Positions 12,501-27,500 of a stretch of DNA of 64,000 nucleotides are shown here, in pieces. How positions within the stretch are numbered: position 1 is the stretch's first letter; each line of letters opens with the position of its first letter. A program made the translations under genes and the position numbers. Location: positions 43,501 to 107,500 of the forward strand of contig CAUJNA010003809.1 in NCBI GenBank assembly GCA_963377175.1. The letters run 5' to 3'. The stretch comes from Effrenium voratum. Lineage: Eukaryota; Sar; Dinophyceae; Suessiales; Symbiodiniaceae. The notes under the pieces were generated by a model that was given only the letters and a program-made list of their open reading frames with translations, did no database searches and was not told the origin of the DNA.

Positions 12501-15500
12501 ACTCTGCAATGAGCCGGGACTGGTTCAACCGCGATTCCCGGCTCAACGGTTCAACGTGTTTGATGGAAGAAGTCCGTCGGGAAGCCCGGGTGGAGCTCTC
12601 TGCCTGGGCGATGACACTCTGCTGAGTCTCCAAAGAGTAGTCCAAGAGCAGAAGCTGCCGAATGACCTCAGCAGGTCAGCCCAGGCCGGGAAAAGCTCTC
12701 GGAACATAGGGTGCTACAGTCGGCCCCAGCGTTCGCTGTCTTGAGAACATAACAATGGGTCCCATTTGTTCTGGCGCAAGGAAGGTATGCCAAAAAGATA
12801 GGTCCCAGGGCACACATGCCAGGCTTCACTCCGCCAACCATTCGCTTCGATGACAGGCATCAGCCATATCTGGGGTCCCAATTTTTGGAAGTCTTTGGTC
12901 ACTCTGCCTCTTGACCTTCTTGCTGGTGCTCGGTAGGGAATGATCCAGGGTTTCGGGAATGAAACCAGGGATTCGCTTACAGGAAACCATAGGGGATGGT
13001 TTATCAGCGTCATTCCATTTCTCATTCTCTACTGAGAACCTGCAAGTTATATCATGATGTTGCTGCCTGCCCTACACAACAGCAAGGCAATCAACTGCGC
13101 TGCGGTTTTTGGGGTCAGAACACTTGCAGCCATCTCAAGGAATAAGGGAAAAGGCGCAACCAGCTCTAAGGCTGCTGGGTTTTCAGAGCATGCAAATAAG
13201 ACTAACTTCTTTTGCGACAACCACTTGGGCCAGACATCAAGAAACAAAGCAGCTGAGAATCCGTAGCCAACCCGGCGGGATGTGTGAATTCCCTCCATGT
13301 CCAGATCTACAATCTTCATCACCAATCAAGTGGCTTTCCCTGGCAACTCATACCAGCCAAATGGCTGTGGGTCAAAAATGGGTACCCAAAATGGAACCCT
13401 GGTAAATGGGACCCATGACTAAAACCTGCGGTCGCCTGGTGGTTTAATTTTCACCCACACCCAAATAGAGATCCACCTTAGACTTGGTTTTCAAACGGAG
13501 AGGTTTCAGCTCAAAATCGATCATGCGGCCATACCCAAAGCACGTGATCCCTTCGAGGCACTCCGACATCTGTCTTGGAGTCGTTCAGAATTCCCAGGAT
13601 GCCTGAGGCCGAGTTCTGAGGGCTGGCTAGCGCATGTCCGAATGCAAGGCAAGAGGCGGCGAGAGGCGCGGGACGCGAAACGGCGGAGTGGGACCCGAAA
13701 CGTTTGGAGTGGGACGCTTCAGGGTGAAATGGCATAGGTTCCGAGCTTGTGACAAGATTGCGAAACCATCACGAACAGTTGAGAGATTTTGATCCGCAAC
13801 AAGGTCAGCGCGTAGGATGGACTTTACATCTCGACGCTTCCGCAACTGATCCTGCCCGCCCACTCAAAACAAACAAAAAAGAACTTGAACAAACACACAC
13901 ATGCAGAACAATCCAGCTCCATGTGAACCTCCTGCCAAAATGGAATGGCAGGCATGTTGGTCGCTGCTCCCTTTTCTCAGCTGCTGGCCTAATCGAGCCT
14001 CCGCGAGCTTCATGAATCTTTGGTGACCTCAAAGCATTCTGCACATCTTCAGCTGATTCATGATCAACACCCGGCACTAAAATGGTCTACCCAGAACCAT
14101 GTAAAGAATTGAGAAGGCGGATATCTGCAGCTATTTGTGGTTGGGATTGTCCCTTACTAACCTTCATCTACCCGAATCGGTTTTGATTGTGAGTCAGCTG
14201 CTGAAAGAATTGGCCACACGGGTTTCGTCAGCCAAAAAACGTCCTGGTATATGTTCAAACGAACACCGAAGAAGGCCACGCCGAACGCCTCATCAAATAC
14301 CCGCAAAAACCGGGGGTTTCGGCTAGCTTCCTGGAGAAAAAGCTTCCTAGATTCATCCACCCGGCCATCACACCTGGGCAAACTGTGGCACAAGAGTGCC
14401 CGTGCGGCCAGCCTAGTGCCTGTCCCCTTGCCAGCAGCGCATCAAACTTGTCTTTGTTGGGAAGGAATGGTCGTAAGCAACTTGTGCACACCAAAATATT
14501 ATGCCTTCAGAATCTTCAGCGACATTCACCGACGTGTCACCACCAGCATATCTTCGCAAGCTGACGCCATATTCAGGTGCACCGGCCATAGCACATATTT
14601 AGCTCTAACAGTTCCAACCCTTGCGACCTCCAATGCTAATTCTGCCATCTAGGGCGGGCACTCTTTTCCTGAGAATCCTTGTCCAGGCTTCCAAGCGAGC
14701 GGGAACGCCTGCGCAGAGCCAGCATGTAAAGCGCAATCTTGAACGAAGCTGCAGGGGACAGGTCAAACCATGTGAGTGCGTGCACGATGAGTCATCCTGG
14801 TTCCCTTGACCCTTGTGATGCATGGCCAAAAAGATGAGCATTGGCTATGCTCATCCACTCAAGTACACGCAGTAGCACAAGCGGTGGCAATTATGCTGAA
14901 ACATGCTGAAATCAAAGGAGTAAAACTCACGTTCACTTCACGACCAGAATCCCACATCCCTACTGTGGATGGACGAAATCCATTTCGCACCACCGGTCAG
15001 AAACCTTGAATGATGATTTCCTGTAAACACCAACCAATGGTTTCTCGGGGTTTCTCAGGTGCGAAATGGAAATCGTCCATCCACCGTAGCGTCGCCCTAA
15101 ACCAATTGTGCCCAAGGCGCTTCATCTTGGCGTCGCTGCCCGAGATCTCCTGAAGGAACGGAGGTGTGAGGCGTCAAACGCCCCTTGCTCGTTGGCTTCA
15201 GGTAGAAAACTCCCAACAAATGGGTATGGCTCCAAAACCATTCGGGGACAGGTGTTGGTCCATGTTTCCACTTCCCCGGGTTCCATTTGGACTAATTTTT
15301 GACCCACGGCCAAATGGTGTCGGTTTGTTTTTCGACCCCAAAGCAATCCCAAGCGTTGGGGGCCTCCTCGAAAAGGCCCAGGGTAAACATCGGCCGGGCC
15401 TGGAGCTGATCCATGACCTGCTTGGGCAAGCAGCTCTTGGCTGCCTCGCATGTCGAAACGCGGGGCCCACCCAAGTGGGACGTCCTGTTGGCTAGCGGAT

Positions 15501-18500
15501 TGAAAACAAAAAATCAGGTTCTCTCTACAAGTTTGGCACATGATCATGTCACAAAGGCTTTACACATTTAGTTTGCATAACTCAGTTGCAAGAGGCTGGG
15601 GTGCTGGCACAATGCAGAAGCAAACAATTTCTGCCAGGAATCGTTTCGAGGCTGTCTGAGCACACCAACACAAGCAAATGGAATCTACCAGCAGCCGAAC
15701 CGCACGTACTATGCTGGGATGCGGTGTGCTTGATCCAACGACAACCGTCTGGCTGAGGGAATGATACTTCACTCGCACGCCTTGCGGCCTGACATGGTAA
15801 CCTGTGCAACCATCCGAATCATGTGAGTCATAATCAAAACCCGGTATTAAAACGGTCTACCCAGAACCATGCAAAGAACTAAGAAGGCGGATATCCGCAG
15901 CTATTTATGGCTGGGATTGTCCCTTACTAACCTTCATCTACCCGGGTTTTGATTGTGGCTCATGTGTGTTCTCCACTTGCAGCATGCCAGCTATCCGCCA
16001 GGGCTGCACACCCATCTGGCTCGGCCCCCCTCTGTTTGAGGAATGCATGCCGAGCTGCATCGATGGCCGTTTTCAAGTCCAGGGCATCATGGACGCTTTG
16101 CAGGATCCTGGCAAGCGCAGTGGAAAGGAACACACAACCCTCTCTCTGTCTCCATGTGCATATATATATACATATGTATACTCACATGTGGACCCACTCT
16201 AGAACCAAATGCCCAATGCTGAGATACCTCCTTTCATTTAGTCAAAGGTGGTGCGCTTGAGAGCTGCTCTCCTTCCAAGAGCGACTACATACTAAGGATG
16301 GCGCAGCGCCGAATTGCTTGGATTTCCGCACAAACGCGTATTCTACAACTCGATATCTCTTTCAGCACCGCCTTCACCGTCTGCAAAAAGGTCGGGACGC
16401 AGTTGACAGGCCATATTACACAAGTCGATTTGTCACAGGGGGCTCAATCATTACCCTCTTCAAACCATAGAAGCCAGGAGCCGTTTGGAAAAAGATGCCC
16501 TCAACAAGACCCAACCCATCTTACAGGTTGTTGGAAGGGCCTGCACATGCGTCCAAAGTCTCTCTGTAGGATTTGGCTTTAAACATCTGGCAGGCCAAGT
16601 GGTAACTACGTAAGTTGCCCTGTGAGGTGATCTCTTTGGGGTGACATATGGCTGAAAATTTATGGCTGCATGTCAAAATTGGGATTTGGACTGGGCCCAA
16701 AATCAGCCAGTTGGCGTTCCTGTTGGTTTCCCTTTAAATCGACCTAAAAACAGGGATCCTTACATTTTACGAACATTGCCTTGTCAATGGTGGTTTCCCT
16801 TTACTTTAGTGGAAAAAGCCATGTTTCAAATGGTTGCAAAATGTACCTTTTGAGGGAGCCCTGAAAAAGACACCCTGAAAATACGACAATGTTTGGCTTC
16901 CGTACAAACCGACTTAACAAAGACACCCTGAAAATCGATCAAAATCCGAGGTCTCGTGCTTGAGCGCACGCCTCAGGTAGTTCTCGAACTCCATGATGAG
17001 CCGCCCAGCATCACCGTGCATGTACGGCTCCTGAATCAGCGCGGGTCTGCTCCAGTCTGAGAACGGAACGAACGTGGAAAGCTCTACCCAGAGGGTCCAA
17101 GTACCGCATGAGGACGGCTTTTGGGGGGTAAAAAGGGGTCTAAGTACCTCCTTAGAAGGTACCTGGGCTAGGGAATTGCTGTCAAATTTGCAACCCAACA
17201 ACATACAGCCATTTCCGCAAGATTCAACAAAACACCAGTGCCAAATCTGTGTCTGTGGTAACTTCTCGCTTTCTTTCCCGGCTGACATGGCGGTGCACAT
17301 CACCCCGCCGCCAGGCCAGCAACTACGAGAACAAGCAACAGCCAGTACAGCTAGCGAGTGCCAACTGCGACAACTCGTGTTTTCACAATTGATCGCAATC
17401 TGGTGATGCACCCACCTTGAAACACAATCTTTGCGGACAACTTGAGACAAGCTGCCCTATTCGGCTTAATGCTACCCAACCACTTTTGGCGAATACAACC
17501 ATTATGACCAAGACGGCATGAGCAATGCCGTGGGCATGTTTCCTGCGACTCAACCTTTGCGCTGGGTGCCGGGCCCCAGAATTTTAGTCATGAAGGATCT
17601 GTATAAGCATGCCGAAACGCCGATGGCTTAAACATTGATCTTGAGGATTCCCTTTCAAGAGGCCATGGCCTGGTGGTTTAGGAGAAAACGGCGGAACCCT
17701 TAACATCCTGGGAACGTGTCAATCAATACACAAACTGACTCTGAAATGAAAGCATGCGTACACTCAACAAGCGATGCACAGCTACGTATATTATACGTAC
17801 ACTGTACATACGTGTGTATATATATATAATATATATAATGGGTCTGTCCTTTGTTACGGGTACCCTCTTTGGTTCCTTTTAAGGGGAACCAAGAGGAACA
17901 CTTTAAGGGGAGCCAAGAGGAACACCTGTGGTTGTTGGCATTTTTTGCGGGGGGGGGGTCGTCAAAAAACACCGGGGTCCTTGGTGATGGATCGCTCGTA
18001 GGAGGCGAGCCGCTCCTTGGTGATGCCGTGGTCATGGAGCACCTGGCCGCTTTCATTGAAAAGGGCCCCGAGGAGTATAATTCTTATAATTACAAAAACA
18101 AAAGCAGAGAGCCTATTAAAGGTATTAAAACAGAGGGGACCAACCGGTACCCCATTTATTGAATTATCTATTTTCCAATTACAGTCATGAAAGGTATAGT
18201 ATAATGACAACCCTAAACTCTAATCCCTAAATCCTACAGCATATCAATATGAAAGCTCGCAGGTAGAATGTCTTGGTGTCATCATCTTGGAAAAGAAAAC
18301 ACTACGAGTCCAAAGAGTATGCCTAGCTTATGCTCAGCAGCCACAGAACCTCGCGGAAACTTAAACGCCGTCGCTTTTGGAAGCAACGTGCATTCCCTTG
18401 CGTCGGGTTCCGTTTGGAGTCCCGTGCTTTTGCTCTCCTGAATTCCATTTTTTGGCTTCCTGGTTTCTATCACTCCGGGGCCGATGCGAGTTCATTCTGG

Positions 18501-21500
18501 TCCACGCCAGATGGCAACCTTCTGGAATTGGTTCAGTTTCTCGCGTCCGTTGGTTTTGTTTCGGGTGTCCTTTCTTTAGTTTATGTCTCCAAAAGCAACA
18601 CGAAACCAACTATTATCTGAAGTGCCACCTCGTTCGATAAGCGCATTTCGCCGATTGGACCCTGACTTTAAGAAATGTTGTTGACATCTAGAAATGTAGC
18701 ATCTTGTGTTTAAATGTGACATATTTGGACCATCTGAGCCATGTCCTAAACGTGTCATGATTTGCTATGTTGTATCATTCTGCTTACGCCACCAGCTTGC
18801 GCCACCTTACGCGTGTGGAGTTTTTTCTTACGCGACACATTTGGAGGTTTTGCTTACGCCCAGCTTCCGCCACCTTATGCGCGTGGAGTCTTTCCCTACG
18901 CGCTGGTCGATATGACACGACTCTTACTAAACATGTACACGGAGGTTTTGGACGCTGCTCATCTACATATCGGTATGTGATCCGCATACAAACGCTCGGC
19001 AAACCCAGGACTTGCTGAACATCAGGCAATCGAAACCAGCACGTCTGACGAATTTCCGTAATTAAGGTATAGCTTAGCAGCACATCAACAATCTGAGCAA
19101 CTGATCAATCGTCGTGTCTATGCGCCAGCTGTATTGAAGCAAACGCTGAATACGCTGACACGAAGATGTTGACGGCCGGTGCGGTAAAGACAGCCCTCCT
19201 GGCCAAACCTCGGTTTATGGTAGAACAAGTTGGTGATGCCGATTTGTATTTCTGTTCGTCGCATTCGATGCTCCCTTGGCGCGGCGTGGAGTCTAGCATG
19301 CTGCAACGGTCTCAGAAAATATTGTTTTGAGGTGCACGCACCCGTATGCACCCGTGCTCACGACTTTGGCAAGCCGCGACTGCGAGAAGGTATGTTTTGA
19401 GAATGCGTAATGTTGAGCTATTAAACATGCGCGGTCATAGTTGGCTTCTACACAAAGCCTACCACCAGCCTGGCTGCGCTGTGCAAGGCATGGCATGCGC
19501 AACTGCAGCAGCGCGCGGGTGACCATAGGCTTCATTCACACATGCCGTCTCGCGACCGTTGACTATGCATGGAAACCGCCCGTCTGGCTAGTTGATTACG
19601 TTGAACATGAAAAACACACAGCACAACCTCCAATCACATGTTGAGAGAGCATACCGCACGAGGAAATATCACATCAGTTGGATAGCTTCATAACCCGCCC
19701 CTTGCGCTTGTTTCTAGGGGTTGATTCCTCATTCTTTTCAACCATCGTTCTTTCCAAAAACCGGATCCGTTTTTTCTGGGTTTCCGGAGGTTTTCTAGAA
19801 AGATTCGGATCCCTGGAAAGAATGGGGAGGGTACCCCTAGAATAGTTGGAGGGTGTCTCTTTTTACGGGACTTCTCCAAAGTGGGAATTTCCTTTTGGTT
19901 TCATCATGACCCGCCCCTGGCGCTTGGTTCTGCCCGTGCCGGCCTTCCAGTACTCCTCCATCTTCCCGCCCGTGCGCAGAAAGGCCAGCAGCGCCTGGCA
20001 GAACTCCCCACCCTGAGGTCAGAGTACGGTGGTCGTTTTCAGTGAAATGGCCATGGGGAAAAACCCAAATCGTACCCCGCAGTGAACATCCGATTCAATC
20101 TAACCACTAAAATAGGTCCTGAAATGGGTGGTGCACCGAAAATCCCCCAAAATGGGATCCCAAAACGGTTTTGACCCACAGCCAAATAGGAACGAAGATG
20201 TGTCGGGGACTAGATGTCCAAGTTCCTGATAGATGACAAATCTCCTGAAGCCCAAGCACTCAAGCCACTCCCACAAACTTGGGGTTTGTAGAGTGGTCTT
20301 CGTGATGGATTCTTGCAGCAAAATGGGTTATATCCCGCTTGTCCCTATATGGCACATAACTCTCGGGCAAAGAACTGAGGGTTCTCCTCAACCCTAGGCA
20401 CGTTCATTGTACGCTCAAGAAGCTGCAGTGACAACAGAACCGCAAACAGCACCGCCGCCTCATTCTAGATTGTGTGGAACCTCAACGTAATGCCTGTCAC
20501 CTCAACGTCATACCTCGACTTCTGAGCAGAATGGCTGCTTTCTGGCCTACAAACCGATGCCACACTGCCTGAATGCCTGAATGCCTCGGAATCTACATGT
20601 ACCAAACGTGACGCCTTGCAAATGCCCACGTCGTCCGGGGTGGTATTGTTGTGCAGCTTCTGGTGCCACCTTCAGCCAGCCATATGCATGCTTCAACTAG
20701 AGACTAATCCAGTGTCCCCATCGGGCCAAGAGATCGGACATGTCAACGGTCTATCACCATCCCCCAGCAACATGCCGTGGACCAAACCCACCTCGCACCA
20801 CTGGGTAGGTTTGTCCCAATATTTGCAGGGCATCCATAGGCAGGATTTGGTCAGTCACTACGACATACTCAGCAAACATCAAGATCTTGACCAAGGAATC
20901 GGAGATCTATCTCAGGCTCGGGCTCTTCATAGAAATGGCCCTTCGTCTCAGGGATCTTGTTCCGATGCCTCAGCACAAGTTCTTTTCTGGAGCAGGCGCA
21001 TCCCTTTCGCACAGCACTCAGCTTTGATTGTGCCCTCAAAAGCTCCATGTGGATGGTGGCGGCTCCGAAATCCTGGAGATTGTTTGACCAAAGCTCAAGG
21101 ATTGACAAGCAGTTGTTTTAGAAATATGCCGAAGCAGCAAAACTCGGTACCCCTGCCGGCGCACCCTTTTCAGGTGGGTTCAGAGGGAAGCCAAAGAGAA
21201 ACCTCAACCATTTTGGGCGACCCTATTTTGACACGTACGCAAACACTTGCACACACAAACACACACTCAGGCTGAGGCATGATGTGCAAGATCTCGTCTC
21301 GGATTGCCTGGCCCTGATTGCCACCTGCCAAGTTGTTCGCCCGCTGGACTCAAGCGCTTGTCGGCGAAAAAACAGTGAGTGACAATACAACACGTGGCCA
21401 AACAGTACGGGTATGCAGTGCTGTGAACGATGGCGCTGACTAACTGTGCACGGCATTGCACGGAACAGAAAGAGACTGTCTGCACAAGCGTTCTGTTCAT

Positions 21501-24500
21501 CAGCAATCAACTGGCCAATTGCTTCCAGTAATTCAGGTGCTCAATGCAGCTCAAATATCCAGCCAAACCATGCAGAGCGAATATCATCAAAGGGCCCTCA
21601 CCAACTTGCCAATGAACCGCCGCTCTTGCTGCCTCTTCCAATGGTCGCGAGAGTCCAACGTGCCCACAGACGGATGTTCGGATACTCCTCAATATGCAAA
21701 GGTTGCCCGCTTAGAAGGCAACTGATCGCTGGCAAAGCTCCACCTAGATTCCCAATGCGTGCACACTTGACAATGTTGACACTCGTCAATAATCCAATTC
21801 TATATCCAACGATCAGATCTGGCAGCTAGCTTGCTCCACGTGGAAAAGGATGGCCCGCAACTTACTCAGCGTGAGTGCACTCAGTTGATGTTTATATAAT
21901 CAGGGCGCCGATGTGTGTTCACCAATTTGAGAGGGTAGCCGCACTTCAACAACACGTCCAGTAAGTGACCTGCCATCTGTCCTTCCACACGCTGCAGATC
22001 TTGTTGGCCTGACAGGCAGTGGCAATTTCATCGGTGGGGATTTAGGCAGAAAGGCTTCATTCAAGCAGCTTTTGAAGCAGAACTGTGAGGGATCCCATCA
22101 TTGTTATCACCACAGCGGAGACTGGAAAGGAGCAATCTGTGAAGTAAGAATCGGCTAGGTTCTCTCATTTTCGGTAAAACAACACGAACAATGTATCAAC
22201 AGCATCAACATCATGGAGTCCAAACTGCATTCCCAACTTATGATCGCACCAAGCTCTGAGGTCAGTGCCAAAGAATCAGTGGCACCGGCAAGCTCTCGAG
22301 GCTTGGTGTTGTAGTTGCCTAAGCTTAGTCGCGTCACTTTCGGTCCTGATGTCGGCAGTACAAAGCATCAGCAAGCTTTCAGAACCTTTGGTTAGGGCGT
22401 AGCTGTCTGGTCTGAGTGAATGTCATCATACAACTGCACATGTCATGTGCATGCGTCTTGACAATGAGGTTGTTTCTTGGGCACAAGCTCCGTTCTCGCA
22501 CTCCTCTTTCTAAATTCGGCTCAAGCTGCGTTGCCAGTCAAGCAGCCGCATGAAAGAGAACCTGAGAGGCTAGCTGCGAGTTGTGTCGCCTGTCTGAGGC
22601 AAACATCGGCAGGTTGCCAGGAACCACAGGCATTTGTTCGTCCTTTTGCGCGTTTGGTAGTTGGAAGTCAAAAAACAAAGGAGTCCATGGCCCCGAAAAG
22701 ACGCTGGGAGATACCCAGTTGTTTTGCAGTCGCTATATCGCACGAAGCCTTGCAGTTGCCTGGCGCAATTGCATTGAAGCAAGCCGTACAAACTCTTTTC
22801 ATGTAGCTAATCCAACAAACACAAACATCACCACTACCGCCTCGCGGGGGGCAGGGGGTCCCCCCCCGCCCCTACTTCATTTTTTGACCTCCCCCCCCAT
22901 ATTCCATTTTCGAGGGGTCACGACAAACATCACACACGACAAACATCACACAAGACAAACGCTGCAGCCTAAGCTAGTAAAAAAGGAGCTGTTAAAAGAG
23001 ACGCAAAGAAGCACTTCAAGATCTCTCATCGTTTCGATTCGTTTCGTGTATTTGAGCATATCCAAACACTACCAACAATGACTTGCGATGTTTGGAATAC
23101 AATTCTTTGTTTGTAACAACAACAGAAGATGGCAACATATTAGAAACGCGGTTCTTGCTTTACAATAGGCGAGACATGTCCGGTGACTACGTGTGTCGTT
23201 GGATGAGTCGGCGTTGCGCCAAGGATCCGTTGCCAAACGAAGATCCAGCTCCAAAGCTCATCATCCTGCTCCTCGGCTGATAGCCGGCTTGGCGTCTCAA
23301 AAGGTGGAGGGGGGGGGGGAGAATCCGCCAACATGGGTGGTTCCTTTGGGTGTCCCGTTAACCTGTCCCCCCCCCCCCAAAAAAAAAAAAAAGAGACACA
23401 AAGGCCCTTGAAGTGGTTGCATTGCAAGGGATTCTCAATATGACGTTGGGGGTGCGGAACCGCTTCAATCCATGGTTTAGAGGGTAATCTTGAGGATGTC
23501 GCGCGAAGGGATGCAGTGTCAGGCCCGCTATCTGGTGAAAAGCAATCTTCCAACCCAGCTGTTTGTTAAACATGGTTAGCAGAACATGAGAACGTTGGCC
23601 TTGAATGTCATGAGCGAGACAGCTCGCGACAAACGACATAATGATAGGTGTTTGACTTTCTTCCGGAGGCTGAAATCCACACCTTTCTACATGACCTTGC
23701 ACCGCTGCAACACCAACATGAACTTGCCAGGCAAGGAGGACCTTCTAAAGCCATTTCTGCCGGGCTGATACAAACGAAGCTCAGTCAAGTCATTGACAAA
23801 TCGAACTGGATGCACAATTCCAGATTTGGCCACCCAGCTGTGCCTTCTTTGAGTTGCTCCTGCCTTCCACCTCGTGTCATCACAATGTACAGTATGTTTT
23901 GGTACAGGGTTGCAGGGTTGTGTACCACAATCGAACTACTGGCACGCTTTAGGACACCAAGAGAGAGCGAGAGAGAGAGAGAGAGAGACAGAGAGAGATG
24001 CTCCGATTCCCCAGTCTGCACACGCATGCAAAGCATTTAGCTGTAACACGAGCTTCCAGGCACAACGGATCAAACGATTGTTGCTTTTCGACTAGCAGTG
24101 CTCCTCGGATTTCTCCTCCTCCGGGTCAATCAGAAGGGAGGCTGATGGTAGCCTGTCAGACACCATGAGTCAAACTCTGCAACCAAGGACATCATCGCAC
24201 TTGCACTGCGCCTTGACCAGGAAGCACGCCGCAGCGCGTCTTTGTTGAAGGTGGCTGACCACGAGGGCATGCGCCTTGCCGCAAACATGGCGAACACACA
24301 CGAGGAAAGCAACCCCCCCCCGATCACAGCCCAGGTGAAGCGTCGTGCACGATCGACACTGAGTTCCAATCGATGACAGCCACTGCCGCTACGCAACTCT
24401 AGTCTTGTGCCGACCCTCTCAAGACTATGTTCTTCAGTCACTTCTCTCGGATGGTCTACCCCACCCATGTAAATCACGAGAGTGGCTTCTTGTTTTGAGG

Positions 24501-27500
24501 ATCCGATCGCCGTCTTCGAGGCACGTGCCTCATAGCTGCCTCTCCAGTGTTGCTTCGGCTGGACCAGGTTTGAATCATGTCACGACCTGACACATGAACC
24601 ACGCCTCACGTGTGGCGCAACGCAGGACAAACCGCAGGCTGTCAGGCTGTTTTCGAAGAGTAAAATAAGACCCAAATCCTGGAAAATGGGCACGGAAAAC
24701 TGGGAGCGCCCCAGAATGGTCTTGGAATAACGACAATATTGCAGGGCTGAATATTACAATCAGCTCACCAGAATCCCAGCCCTGGTTCGGCATCCATACT
24801 TTCTGCTCTGTGGACTAAGTGCAGGAACATGCATGAGGGTTTTCGTCACCTGTCAACCAATGTGATCTTTTGAGCGCCACTGTGAGGCTCCGTGTTCATG
24901 GGCGCAAGGGTTCCTGATTGTTCCTGTTTGGTCCAGTTGAGCCTGGTCAAGATCGCCGTTGGCCCTGTGAACATGAAAAAGGGACACTCGCCTTTCATGG
25001 GCCACAAAGGTGATGTTTAAAACCACCAAAAAGGGAAATATATGCCCCTCTAAAAACCTAGGTGTCTCTGCCCCTCCCCGCCGCCTGGTATGGCAAACAC
25101 AAATAGCAAGTTTGTGGCGTGGGCCGCACGAGCCCTCATCTGGTCCGCAGCCAATTCGATCTAGCTGCAATTTGGCCATGGGTCAAAATCCCGTACCAGT
25201 GAACATCCCAATCCCCACTAAAATAGGTTCTAAAATGGGTGGTGAATTCACCTACCCCAAAATGGGATCCCATTGGTTTTGACCCACAGCCATTTAATGT
25301 CCGCCGAGATGCAATTGTTGTATCTGTGCATGAGGGTCATGTGGCCCCATTTGGTCTCCGACTCGATGATAAAGTTCACCTTCGGAGTAGCTCCAGCAGC
25401 GGTTCATTGAGTCAAACATCAGCTGATGGATACACCCGCCGTAATGGAAACTTCGTACTTTATTGGGTTGTCCCTTCGGCCCCCAAATGACCATGGGTAA
25501 CTTTTCCCATTGAGTGGTTGAAGTGTTATCGTTTTGGTGATTTTCCCCAATGGTTATCCCATGCAAAGAACATGCTGATCAACCCCCATTTGCCTGTTGC
25601 CTCACATCAATTATTGACAGGGCTCAGAGAGGCTTCTCATCGATCAGAGACGCACATGGCTATTTGTCACAACTGCCGCACCAAACTGGCTGGTTGCATG
25701 CTGATCGCCATTTCAATCAGATCGAAACAAGGCTCATGGCTGTGGGTCAAATATAGGAACCCAAAATGGCAAATGCAACCAAGGACAACAACTTGTGGTC
25801 TGGTGGTGTAATTTTGATCCATACCAACATTGACACAACAAGAAAATATAATGGCCATGGGTCAAAATCCAAATCGTACCCCCAGTGAACATCCCGATCC
25901 CCCACTAAAATAGGTTCTTAAATGGGTGGTGAATTCACCTACCAACCAAAATGGGCTCCCAAAACGGTTTTGACAACCACAGCCAAATGTGGGCGCCTGC
26001 TCTTGCCATCCACCCTTCCATCCTTGCTTGGCCGGGGGATCCCGGAAGAAGGCCACACAGTCCTTCCCATCCTCGCACTTCAGCCACTTGTCCTGCGGCT
26101 GAAACTGAGCCATAATCCAACCCCGGTACAAAAATGGTCATAATCAATCATGTAAAGAACTAAGAAGGCAGATATCCGCAGCTATGTATGGCAAGGGGAT
26201 CGTCCCTTACTAACCTTCACTTACCCAGGTTTTGCTTGTGACTCAACTGGCTGCAACTTGTCTAGGTCCTCCAGTAGAGAGGTTGGAATAAGGGTACCGT
26301 TTCTTTTTGCTGTAGTTTATTTTAGTAGGGGAACGCTCCCCAAAAAAAAGGGTACAAGTCAAGGGCACTACTGGGAGACCTAGCTGTGGGGTTGATTGAT
26401 CCGAATGGTGACCCTTGAACACCCGTGCAAGCGGCACATGATACCTAGTTCCATCGGCCCCGATTGTTGGCAACGCCGTGTTTTGCTCTTCTACAACCAG
26501 TTGTGAATGGTCGAACAAGGCTTGATCAATATCGCTATTGCTTTTCAAAGAAACCGGCCGTTGGCAGGGAGACGCTTCTACAGAAGCACTCACTGTAGCA
26601 TTTCAGCGGAACATGCTGGAAAAGGCAACATGGTTCCTTGTCATCCCTGTCATGGGATGCTTGACCAGCCTGTCTTGATCTTAAACAACAGCTTCTGTGA
26701 AATGTATCGCGTACATTCCAAGGCGCAGGGCCATACTATTTGAACCGAGCCTTCGCATGAGGACAACTCATCTGCTGCTCTGAGCAATCGACGCCTTATT
26801 GATGCACATATTCATACAATTCCCCCCCAAACAAAACAACAATACCCACACCCTCCAACAATGGCAGCTGACGGGAAGGTGCGCAAAAGCTCAGAGATCA
26901 GAGGGCGTCAACGGCTGCTTGGCATTGCCCCTACCGCCTCTCCTTCTCCGGCACCCGGATGACAAAGGCCATGCCCGGGATCGCCGGAACGCAGGCGCCA
27001 TCGGACATGGTGGACCTGAGTTCACAGATCCTTCCGGACGGTTGAGCCGTCAACCCGCGGTTGGTAAGTGCTGGAAAGTTCGAGAAACGTCAAGTAAGTA
27101 CGTAGGTTATACGGGTTATAACCATGGTAATAACTTGGGTAACTGGGGACTGGTCATTCCCTACAGACGAAATTTGTGGAACATGCAAGTAGCCTCCTGC
27201 CGAAGGTGCTGAAACGCAAAGGATTGTCACAATCGTCACATGTGCGCACGTCCAAGGGAGTTGGTTTTGGGTAAGCCGTGAACTAAGACTAAGATACTGA
27301 ATTTCACATCCCAGCAACACCTACCTTGCTGGAATATCTCAGAAGCAAATAAAAGTGACATGAATCGGGACTGGTCGGCTGAGCAAGGCTTGACGCAGGC
27401 AAACTTTTTCGCATGTCTGCGAACCTGGATCTAAGCATCATCTTCTCTCATACACTTCCATTTGCTTAGGTCCCCTGGAAAAATAACATATTTCCACTAG

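Larger units (their letters stand above)
12667..15123. other. Intronic stretch with possible missed exons
   Basis: Contains the family 3, 5 and 8 elements. Minus-strand open blocks near 13735-13860 ([14 protein letters not shown]) and 13520-13590 ([19 protein letters not shown]) may include the exon needed to restore phase between 15124 and 12666. Confidence 0.4.
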
